64,000 bases of DNA from Acidobacteriota bacterium (GTDB lineage Bacteria > Acidobacteriota > Blastocatellia > Pyrinomonadales > Pyrinomonadaceae): NCBI GenBank assembly GCA_019639235.1, contig JAHBSG010000007.1, positions 62,001 through 126,000 of the forward strand, in the 5' to 3' direction. The stretch's first letter is position 1. Each line of letters opens with the position of its first letter. Made by a program: the position numbers and the translations under genes. Positions 14,864 to 22,236 of this stretch are shown here, in pieces. The notes below the pieces were generated by a model. That model did no database searches. It saw only the letters and a list, made by a program, of their open reading frames with translations, and was not told the origin of the DNA.

Positions 14864-16204
14864 ATGCCGAACACAAGACAGGTACTAACAGATCGTTTTT
14901 TTGTTGTGAACAATGCCGGCAAGGTCCAATCGGCGATCGGCGTCCCGCTGGTCAACGGCGACCTGGACACCCGCGATAAATGCACCGTGACGCGGGAGGA
15001 GATCGTCACGCGTCGCGATTACCGCGACTGCCGGGACGAGGACCTGATCGAGGCAAAGATCGACTCGCGGCTCGCACGCTACACGCTCGACTATGCCGAA
15101 GTTACGCCGCAGATCATCGCACGATGGTCGGCCATGCTCCTCGGAGCGGCCGCCTCGCCGACCGGGAGTCCCTCAAATGAGGTACAGACGCTGACCCGCT
15201 CGGGAACGGTGGACGGCGGAACGTTCACGATCGCCCTGACGCTCGAGGGGCGGACTGTAACAACAAAGCCTATAGCGTGGGACGCGACGCCGGCGGCCAT
15301 CCAGGCGGCGCTCACGGCCCCGCGGATGCTCTTCGTTCAGCCCGGCGACGTGGTCGTAACGGGCGACTGGACCGGCGGCATCATCCTCACGTTCCCGAAC
15401 ACAGGCCGGCTCGGCCGGGCGAACCTTCCGCTCGTTGTCGTTGACGATGCCGCGATCACAGGCGGCGGCGGCATCGATGTGGCGGAGACGACGCCAGGAG
15501 CCCAGAGGTTCCATGACTTCTCGCGATCGACGAGCCGAGTTAAGCCGCGCGTGACCTTTGCCCTCGGGTGGGACACGGACACGGACCGCGTCGAGAAATA
15601 CGCCGATTACGTTGTCGAGGCGGTGAACCCGGCAACCTCGCTCGACGGCAACGTAACGCTCCAGGTGCAGCTTCTGGGGCCGTGGGAGTACGACTCGATC
15701 GAGACGGCCTTCGATATCCCGGAGTGCGTCAACATCGATCCGCTCCAAGCCCGCGATTGCCGGATCCAGATCGACGGCGAGTGGCAGACGGTCGATATCA
15801 ATTCGATCAACCTCTCGGCGAACGACAATGTGCCGACGGACCGGCTTTCGGCCTTCCCATTCGACGGGATCGACGTCCAGAACCTTGAACGCGGCCGCCA
15901 GCCGGCTTACGGGGTTTCTGCCTCGATCTTCGGCTCGGAGGTCGATTCGATCTATCAGCTCGCGCAGAACGAGCGGACCGAGGATCCGGTTGATGTGAAG
16001 GTGCATTTCGGCTTTCCCGGCAATCGCTGCACGTGGAACCTGCCGAAAACGGAGATCCGCTTTCAGTCGAACCGTTGGGGAACGGCCGGCGAGGCTCAGT
16101 ACGCGACGATCCAGCTTGAGGGAGTGCCGTTCAAGGACGGCTTGAACGCCCCGCTGAACGTTGAGGCATACCTCGACCAAGCAACGGCGTTTCTGGCCAC
16201 TTAG
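14864..16204 (+). CDS. Major tail (tube) protein with internal insertion domain
   Basis: 446 residues with AAGGAG ahead of the ATG. The N-terminus (FFVVNNAGKVQ, DKCTVTREEIVTRRDYRDC) and C-terminal half (TDRVEKYADYVVEAVN, CVNIDPLQARDCRIQIDGEW) frame a beta-rich insert at about 105-205 (TVDGGTFTIALTLEGRTV; GDVVVTGDWTGGIILTFPN), an Ig-like or tube-surface domain. The position before the frameshifting chaperone genes supports tail tube. It is much longer than typical 150-250 residue tube proteins, because of the insert. Confidence 0.6.
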   Translation: MPNTRQVLTDRFFVVNNAGKVQSAIGVPLVNGDLDTRDKCTVTREEIVTRRDYRDCRDEDLIEAKIDSRLARYTLDYAEVTPQIIARWSAMLLGAAASPTGSPSNEVQTLTRSGTVDGGTFTIALTLEGRTVTTKPIAWDATPAAIQAALTAPRMLFVQPGDVVVTGDWTGGIILTFPNTGRLGRANLPLVVVDDAAITGGGGIDVAETTPGAQRFHDFSRSTSRVKPRVTFALGWDTDTDRVEKYADYVVEAVNPATSLDGNVTLQVQLLGPWEYDSIETAFDIPECVNIDPLQARDCRIQIDGEWQTVDINSINLSANDNVPTDRLSAFPFDGIDVQNLERGRQPAYGVSASIFGSEVDSIYQLAQNERTEDPVDVKVHFGFPGNRCTWNLPKTEIRFQSNRWGTAGEAQYATIQLEGVPFKDGLNAPLNVEAYLDQATAFLAT

Positions 16205-16224
16205 CGGCCAAGGATCAAGCAACC

Positions 16225-16245
16225 GGGGGCCGTCAGGCGGCTCCC
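16225..16245 (+). other. Hairpin between tail tube and chaperone genes
   Basis: GGGGGCCG pairs with CGGCTCCC (one G-T pair) around a TCAGG loop, 20 bases after the tube stop. No T-run follows, so it is more likely an mRNA-stability or processing structure than a terminator. Confidence 0.4.
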
Positions 16246-16272
16246 GAGATAATTGAGAAAAGGAGAATTTCA

Positions 16273-16653
16273 GTGCCAAGAACGATCACTATCACGTCGG
16301 GTTACGAGGGGAGCCACATAGCGTTCTACCTTCGACCGATCTCGCTCTATGAAGAACAGCAGCACCTCGCACGGTTCGCCGAGGTAAAGGACCTCAAGGA
16401 ACCTGCCCGCGGGCCGGAGATCACGAAGATCTGCATCGATTCGATCGCCGAATGGTCGGCCGAGGTCCCGCGTGAGCTTCGGCGTCGGGGGGATTCGAAC
16501 GAATTCGACGAGATCCAGCCCGAGCAGACGCAGGGGATTGCCGAGAGCGTCCGCGACTATTTCGCCCGGCTCGATCCGGTCGACGCCGAGCGGATCGCCA
16601 ACGACGTTGTTTTGAAATTCCGGGTGAAGCTCCAGCCGGACACGGTTTTTTAG
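16273..16653 (+). CDS. Tail assembly chaperone, short form (lambda gpG-like)
   Basis: 126 residues from GTG 16273 with AAAAGGAG upstream. It starts with a beta segment (RTITITSGYEGSHIAFYLRP) and is otherwise acidic and helical. It lies between tail tube and tape measure and ends in a slippery run, where about 128 further codons are open in the -1 frame. This is the hallmark of G/GT-type tail assembly chaperones that coat the tape measure during tube polymerisation. Confidence 0.7.
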   Translation: MPRTITITSGYEGSHIAFYLRPISLYEEQQHLARFAEVKDLKEPARGPEITKICIDSIAEWSAEVPRELRRRGDSNEFDEIQPEQTQGIAESVRDYFARLDPVDAERIANDVVLKFRVKLQPDTVF

Positions 16654-17036
16654 TTGCCTTCCGGCTCCTTTGCCGCGGTTGGTTCCGCTTTCAAAAGGGC
16701 CTGGAAGGCTTAGGTCTTGAGTATTTCGACTGCCCGGTCGCGTGCCCGAGGGAAAAGCCGAAATACGATCCGCGGCGGACCAGGCTCTGCGAAACCTGCC
16801 CGCGACGAACGCGGAAACGCGATTTTCTCCGCGAGGTCGAACGGGACCTTGAAACGTGGCTCGGCGAGGCGGACGCGGCCGCGATGAATGCCGAGGAACT
16901 GCTCGGGCAGCTCTATGACACGCTGAGCGCGGCGGGTTTGGATCCGCGGGATCTTTCCGTCACGGCGAACTTTTACACGGCCGTTTACGAAAGCGAGCGG
17001 GACCGGTTCCGGCTGAAGGAACGAATGATGACTTGA
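16650..17036 (+). CDS. Frameshift extension of the tail chaperone (gpGT-like T domain)
   Basis: After the codons GTT TTT at 16645-16650, immediately before the TAG, the -1 frame reads 128 codons without interruption to the TGA at 17034-17036. The slip site is G followed by six T residues then AG. The extension has no good start codon or ribosome-binding site at its beginning, so it should be made only as a G-T fusion of about 254 residues. It contains CPVAC and CETC about 20 residues apart (a possible zinc site) and a helical C-terminus (ANFYTAVYESERDRFRL). Frameshift efficiency cannot be read from sequence. Confidence 0.65.
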   Translation, partial: LVAFRLLCRGWFRFQKGLEGLGLEYFDCPVACPREKPKYDPRRTRLCETCPRRTRKRDFLREVERDLETWLGEADAAAMNAEELLGQLYDTLSAAGLDPRDLSVTANFYTAVYESERDRFRLKERMMT

Positions 17037-17059
17037 AAGGAGGTAGAAAACAGACAGGG

Positions 17060-17575
17060 ATGCAAAACGGAGTTGTTGAAATGGGTGCCAATTGCGGATA
17101 TAATCCTCGCGGTTTTATCCCGCAGCCTATGATCTCCAACTCTCAGCCGATCGAAGTACTTCCGCCAACGCCGTCCGGTGACCGCTTCCGTTGCCCGTCC
17201 TGCAACTCCGAGAACACGCAAACGCTGCCGATGGTCTATGCGAACCAGACGACGGTCGGTGCCGGGGTTCAAAAGACGGTCGCGGCGGGCATAGCGACGC
17301 CTCCGCAGTTCGAGAACAGTACCGAAGAACTCATGTTCGCCGGAGCACTGCTCGCATTGGTATTCGGCTCGGTGTGGATCTTCTTGATAACGATCATTCC
17401 GGTGAATGTCGCGTTTTGGATCGCGGCTGTCGTCGGAGTCGCCGTGACGGTCCTGGCATGGGTAAAGTACCTCGGCCCGCGAAATTCAAAGCGGCACGCG
17501 GCCTTCAAGGCGGCTTACATGCGGTGGGAAAACTCGGTCCTTTGCCAACGCTGCGGCCACATCTTCCGGCAATAG
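17060..17575 (+). CDS. Zinc-ribbon protein with two transmembrane helices
   Basis: 171 residues from ATG 17060. One cysteine pair (FRCPSCNS) near residue 45 and another at the very C-terminus (CQRCGHIF) can form a single split zinc ribbon. Between them are two strong membrane helices (FAGALLALVFGSVWIFLITII and VAFWIAAVVGVAVTVLAWV). AAGGAGG at 17037-17043 is 17 bases upstream of this ATG, so initiation may be weak. A membrane protein between chaperone and tape measure is unexpected for a virion gene and suggests a moron acting at the host membrane, for example in superinfection exclusion (inference only). Confidence 0.6.
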   Translation: MQNGVVEMGANCGYNPRGFIPQPMISNSQPIEVLPPTPSGDRFRCPSCNSENTQTLPMVYANQTTVGAGVQKTVAAGIATPPQFENSTEELMFAGALLALVFGSVWIFLITIIPVNVAFWIAAVVGVAVTVLAWVKYLGPRNSKRHAAFKAAYMRWENSVLCQRCGHIFRQ

Positions 17576-17602
17576 AGCATCCCGTCTGTCCCTCTCGGGC
17601 AG

Positions 17603-19882
17603 ATGGTCAATATCGTAGCCACACAATTTATCGGTGACCCGACGAAGCTGTTTCAGGCGGCCGACGCGGTCGAGGCTCGTCTTGCCTTGCTCTCCCGTCG
17701 CGTTGCTCAGGCCTCGGCCCTCCCGATGACGGTCCGGGCGCAGGATCTCACGGCCCGCGAACTCACGGCCCTCAACAACCTTCAAACCCGCCGGAACCAG
17801 GCCGAGCGGGCTTACACGGCCCTCTACATCTCTCAGCTGCGGCTTCGCGAGGCTGCCGAGCTGGCAATGATCCGACGCGTTGGTACTGCCCGGGCGGCGA
17901 GCCTCTCCGGCTCGACGGTCGCCGGTGCGGCCGGTTCCCGTGTCGCCTCGACCGCGGCCGCGGCGGGCGTTGGCGGAGCGTTTGCGGCCGGCCTCGCTCC
18001 GGTGATCGGCGCTGGGATTGTTGCGGCTGCCGGCCTTACCGTGAAGGCCTCGGTGACCGAGTACGAAGCGGCCCGCAAAAAGCAGCTCGAGCTCAAATCC
18101 TCGACGGCCGAACTACAGAAGCAGCTCGCGGATCTATTCGCCGCACGAGGGATCGAGGCTGACCGGATCCCGGGCATTCTCGAAAATCTAAACTCAGGCC
18201 TTGCGGACGCGGCCGTCTTCGGAAAGAACGGGGCGGCGGTCCTTGAGGTCTATGCTGCGAGGCTCGGACGGACGGCCGAATCGCTGACCGAGACAGAACG
18301 GCAGCAGGCATTGCTCAACGAGGCGATGCTCGTCTCTGCCCGAAATGCTGGTGCGGCGTCGCTTCGTGTTTCGGAGCTCGAGGCGAGTTCGGCCGAGCTC
18401 GGAAAGACGTGGAAATCGATGCTGGTCACGCTCGGAGGATTTACGACGCCGGCAGTCGCGAGCATTCTCCAGTTCATAAATCAGGTCGCGGGCGGGCAGG
18501 CCCCGCTTTCGCCGGCGGCGCAGGCCGAAAAGGATCTGCAGGAATCGGTCCGGCGGCAGCAGGAGTATCTCAAGCAGTTTCAAACGAACCAGCGGGACTA
18601 TGCCGCGGCCCTCGCGAACCCGAACGCGAACCTTTTCAATTTCTCTCTCACCCGTTTTGGTGACCGGTCCAAACTGCTTGGCGGGAATCTCGACGCGGCC
18701 GCGGAGGAACGGACCGCGGCGATCGAGCGCGGAAAGGAGTACGTCGAATCGTTCATCAAGGGCGTCCGGGCAAATATCCAGATCAGTTCGGTCTCGGAAC
18801 TGCGGGAACTCGCAAAGCAGGTCTTCGATGCACGAAATCTGCTTTCGTTCGATCAATGGCGGGCCGTCTCGCAGGAGATCCAACGTGCGATCGCGGAATC
18901 GGTCGATGCCGGCCGAAAGAAAGTGGCGGAACTGACGGAAGGCTACCGTAATCTTTTCGACTCGATCCTTCAGCGATCGAACTCCGGCAATCCCTTCGTC
19001 GCAATGTATAGCGAGGGTGAAAGGGCCCTCGAGTCATTCCGGCAAAAGACGGTCGGCCTCGATGCCGATCTCCGTGCACAGGGTGAGGCCCTGATCCGCC
19101 AGCAACAGCAGCTTGCCCGCTACGGCCTGCGGATCGACACTGCGTTTGCCGCTTTGGATCTCCGCGAGGATGCCCGGCGGTTCCGCTCGACGCCGCAAGC
19201 GGACCAACTCGTCGCAAAGGCGGTCTTCGATCGAATCGTCGCCGGCAATATCGGCCGGGATCAGCTCGGCGGGACGTTCGGTTCTTTTCTGGCAGATTCG
19301 GTCGGCGGGGCGGAGAACCTCTCGGATGTTCAGCGGCGGTCGATCTTCGAGGTCGCTTTGCTCGGAAACGCCTCGTCCGGGCTCAATCGCGGCTCCCTGG
19401 CCTCAGTACTCGCCCGGGAGCGGCTTGCCAATCCTCTTGAGAATCTCTCGGCGCAGGAGCGGCTTGATCGGCAATTGCAGCTCCTCGATGGATTCCGTCC
19501 ACGTTCGGCCGAAGAGGCTGCGGTTGCGGACCAGAGACTGATCGGACTGAGCCGCGGCCTAAACCCTGAGGAACTACGCGCAGACCAAAGGGAGAAGATC
19601 GCGTCGGCCCTGGAACGCCAGGCCGAGCGGACCGAGCGGCGGGAACAGGAGGCTCTTGACGTACAAAAGCAGATGCTGCGGTTCAGCGAGTCGATAGACG
19701 CGAACCAGAAGCGGCTACTGGCGATCGCCGAGCGGGGCGGTATCCAGGGCGTCGAGGCGGCCATCACGATCCGTGACGAAACGGCGGCCGGGGTCGATGT
19801 TTCGCGACGCGGCTCACCGGGCGACGTGGCGGCGAGGTATGACCTAACGCAGAGAGGCCCGGGAGGACTTTCGAACTTCTAA
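17603..19882 (+). CDS. Tail tape measure protein
   Basis: 759 residues. It begins with VNIVATQFIGDPTKLFQAAD and continues with long alpha-helical coiled-coil stretches; an Ala/Gly-rich hydrophobic patch at about 105-150 (AGVGGAFAAGLAPVIGAGIVAAAGL) is typical of tape measures. It follows the frameshifting chaperones. At about 0.15 nm per residue the predicted tail is roughly 110 nm, a medium-length siphovirus tail (rule of thumb, not a measurement). Confidence 0.8.
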   Translation: MVNIVATQFIGDPTKLFQAADAVEARLALLSRRVAQASALPMTVRAQDLTARELTALNNLQTRRNQAERAYTALYISQLRLREAAELAMIRRVGTARAASLSGSTVAGAAGSRVASTAAAAGVGGAFAAGLAPVIGAGIVAAAGLTVKASVTEYEAARKKQLELKSSTAELQKQLADLFAARGIEADRIPGILENLNSGLADAAVFGKNGAAVLEVYAARLGRTAESLTETERQQALLNEAMLVSARNAGAASLRVSELEASSAELGKTWKSMLVTLGGFTTPAVASILQFINQVAGGQAPLSPAAQAEKDLQESVRRQQEYLKQFQTNQRDYAAALANPNANLFNFSLTRFGDRSKLLGGNLDAAAEERTAAIERGKEYVESFIKGVRANIQISSVSELRELAKQVFDARNLLSFDQWRAVSQEIQRAIAESVDAGRKKVAELTEGYRNLFDSILQRSNSGNPFVAMYSEGERALESFRQKTVGLDADLRAQGEALIRQQQQLARYGLRIDTAFAALDLREDARRFRSTPQADQLVAKAVFDRIVAGNIGRDQLGGTFGSFLADSVGGAENLSDVQRRSIFEVALLGNASSGLNRGSLASVLARERLANPLENLSAQERLDRQLQLLDGFRPRSAEEAAVADQRLIGLSRGLNPEELRADQREKIASALERQAERTERREQEALDVQKQMLRFSESIDANQKRLLAIAERGGIQGVEAAITIRDETAAGVDVSRRGSPGDVAARYDLTQRGPGGLSNF

Positions 19883-19887
19883 GAGCG

Positions 19888-20310
19888 ATGTATAACGCGG
19901 TTCAGATCGAAGATCTCTATCTCACGTCGGACGGGACGTCGGGCGGGTTGCCATGCCGGGTCGAAATAGACGGCATTGCTCGCCTCAGGCCGGCCTTTCG
20001 CCGGACGGTCGTTTTGCCGATCGAGGGGAAGCCCTTCGCTCAGCTCTTCGACAATCTCATTGGCGAGCAGCTAACGATGTCGATCTTCGTCCTCAAGGCC
20101 GATGAATACGAGGACCTGATCACGATCATAGATGCGGCCGACGCGGGCGACGGCGAGATACAGGTCCGTATTGAGGGCGAGACCGGCGATCTGGATCTCC
20201 AATGCGTGCTCGAGAGTTTTTCACAGCAGGGCGAGTTCGACGAGGACCGGATACCGGCCGTCACGCTCGTTTGGCGAATTGCGGCGGTTAATCCGCCACC
20301 GGAACCGTAA
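19888..20310 (+). CDS. Tail-tip-associated protein of unknown function
   Basis: 140 residues, six bases after the tape measure. Beta-rich and acidic (VEIDGIARLRPAFRRTVVLPIEGKPF; MSIFVLKADEYEDLITIID). The slot directly after the tape measure is usually occupied by distal tail or minor tail proteins, but no motif confirms this. Confidence 0.5.
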   Translation: MYNAVQIEDLYLTSDGTSGGLPCRVEIDGIARLRPAFRRTVVLPIEGKPFAQLFDNLIGEQLTMSIFVLKADEYEDLITIIDAADAGDGEIQVRIEGETGDLDLQCVLESFSQQGEFDEDRIPAVTLVWRIAAVNPPPEP

Positions 20311-20317
20311 AGAGAAT

Positions 20318-20698
20318 ATGCCTTTTACACACTTTCTTGCGAACGAACTGATCGATTACATCCGGTCGAACTACACCTCCGTGTGGATCGGCCTTTTCAC
20401 CGCGGACCCGAACAAGAACGGCGGCGGGACGGAAGTCGCGGGCGGGTCTTACGCTCGGGTCGAAATGGACACGGATGATGTTTTCCCGGCTGCGGCAAAC
20501 TCGGAGACGGCGAACGATTCGATCGTCTCGTTTCCAACGGCGACGGCGTCATGGGGAGCGATCACGTCGATCGGGCTTTGGGACGCCTCGTCGGCCGGGA
20601 ACCTTCTTACCTGGCACGAGCTTCCGACGCCGCGGCCCGTTGGGAACGGCGATAACATGGCTTTCCCGATCGGAAACATCATCATCAGGAACAGCTAA
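20318..20698 (+). CDS. Phage tail fibre-associated protein (IGLFTxDP family)
   Basis: 126 residues. It carries the pattern YTSVWIGLFTADP, then GGTEVAGGSYARV, then SWGAITSIGLWDASSAGNLL, which recurs in small phage proteins near tail fibre genes. Probably part of the fibre base or its assembly. The last base is the A of the next ATG (20698). Confidence 0.6.
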   Translation: MPFTHFLANELIDYIRSNYTSVWIGLFTADPNKNGGGTEVAGGSYARVEMDTDDVFPAAANSETANDSIVSFPTATASWGAITSIGLWDASSAGNLLTWHELPTPRPVGNGDNMAFPIGNIIIRNS

Positions 20699-22236
20699 TG
20701 ATCCAGGACCTTCAAAAGATCTTTAACGACGATCTGCGGGCGACGACGCAGCAGGGCGTCGTTCGTTTCGAGATGCCCCGGGCGGGAACGATCACAAAGG
20801 TCCGCCTGAGCGTCGGAGGGCATACGTTCGGGACCTCGTATTTCAACATCCGGCTTGCCGGCGTCGCCCTCTGGTCCGGCGAGGACCGGTTGAAGCTCGT
20901 CGGTTCTGCGACGGTTGCCGTCAAGGACGCGCTATCGATCGCGTGCTCGCAGTACGATGTTCTCCGGCTTGATCTTGAGCAGCGGAGCCAGGCTTTGGTA
21001 AGCGGGCCGGTGACGCTGATCGTGACCTTTGACGACGGCGTCGAGTTTCAGGAGCCGCTATTGCCCGAGGAGGTTGCGGACGAGGCGGCCCGGTATGCTC
21101 TGACCGACAAGGTCCTTGGCGATATCGTCAAAGAGACGGACACGGGCGTTACCTACATCGTTATCGACCCGAATCAGCTAGATGACCCGGCCGGGTGGAT
21201 GCAGATCGCCGGGTCGGGTGGCGGGAGCGGTGCCGATGTCCAGGTGTTTACATCCGATGGCACGTGGAACAACCCGAGCCCGTCAACAGCTCGAGCGGGT
21301 CGCGTGATCATGGTCGGCGGCGGCGGTGGCGGAGGCGGCGGCCAGTTCCATACTGCGGGTTCAGGCGTCGGCGGTTCTGGTGGCGGTGGTGGGGCGTACG
21401 GCGAGTTTGATTTCTTGACCACAAACGTCGGAACTACTGAAAGCGTCACGGTCGGAGCAGGCGGTGCCGGAGGAGCAGGCGCGGCGAGCGCGGGAAACGG
21501 AGCGCCCGGCTCGCCAGGGGGAAACTCTGTTTTTGGGTCAGATGTGTTTGTAGCCGGCGGGGGCGGAGGCGGAGCAGCTTCAAATTCCGGTTCTACCCTT
21601 CAAGGAGCCGGCGGCGGCGGGGCGCAGCTCGGCTCGTCGTCAGGTGCGGTCGGTCAGAACGGATCGACCTCTACGAACGTCTTTGGCGGAGGGCCGCAAG
21701 TATCTCCGCCGACTCACAATCTCGGAATGGGTGGTGGAGGATGCTCCACTAGCGGTTCTTGGAACGGTACGGAAGGCGGCGGAGCTGGCGGACGAGCCTC
21801 GGCCGGAGCTACGCCTGGGGCCGCAGGTCGGTCATTGTACGGTGGCGGTGGTGGGGGTGGCGGCGGGTGCACAAATATTGGTGGAATTGTAGCGACTGCC
21901 GGTGCCGCAGGCGGCGGAACAGGCTCGTGGAACGCTTACTCGGTTGTATCGCAGCAAGGCGGCGGTGGAGCGGGCGGTGCCGGATCGACCACGGTTTCCG
22001 CGAGTCCCGGAACAGCCGGAGCCAATTCAGGAACTCTTCGAGGCTCAGACGGAGGCGGTGGCGGAGGGGGAACGATCGCGGCCGGAGCTGATCGCAACGG
22101 TGGAGACGGCGGTGATGGAGGATTCCCTGGAGGCGGTGGAGGAGGCGGCGGCTCAAAAGGCCACGGCTCTGGAACCGGCAAAGGCGGAGACGGCGGAGAC
22201 GGCGGAGACGGGATTGTCGTTGTGGTGGTGTTTTAG
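20698..22236 (+). CDS. Glycine-rich tail fibre/adhesin
   Basis: 512 residues. The N-terminal 170 residues form a beta-rich domain that probably attaches to the tail. From about residue 180, VFTSDGTWNNPSP followed by a VGGG run matches the start of glycine-rich fibre domains; roughly 300 residues are then dominated by Gly with Ala/Ser, in runs of up to nine Gly, likely folding as stacked polyglycine helices as in T-even gp38 adhesins. It ends with a hydrophobic DGIVVVVVF strand. Receptor binding is inferred. The next gene starts at a GTG overlapping its stop. Confidence 0.7.
   Translation: MIQDLQKIFNDDLRATTQQGVVRFEMPRAGTITKVRLSVGGHTFGTSYFNIRLAGVALWSGEDRLKLVGSATVAVKDALSIACSQYDVLRLDLEQRSQALVSGPVTLIVTFDDGVEFQEPLLPEEVADEAARYALTDKVLGDIVKETDTGVTYIVIDPNQLDDPAGWMQIAGSGGGSGADVQVFTSDGTWNNPSPSTARAGRVIMVGGGGGGGGGQFHTAGSGVGGSGGGGGAYGEFDFLTTNVGTTESVTVGAGGAGGAGAASAGNGAPGSPGGNSVFGSDVFVAGGGGGGAASNSGSTLQGAGGGGAQLGSSSGAVGQNGSTSTNVFGGGPQVSPPTHNLGMGGGGCSTSGSWNGTEGGGAGGRASAGATPGAAGRSLYGGGGGGGGGCTNIGGIVATAGAAGGGTGSWNAYSVVSQQGGGGAGGAGSTTVSASPGTAGANSGTLRGSDGGGGGGGTIAAGADRNGGDGGDGGFPGGGGGGGGSKGHGSGTGKGGDGGDGGDGIVVVVVF

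Noticed and set aside
15173..16279. Long antisense ORF under the tail tube gene
   Set aside because: Antisense of a coherent tail gene; Arg/Leu/Asp-rich translation typical of shadow frames.
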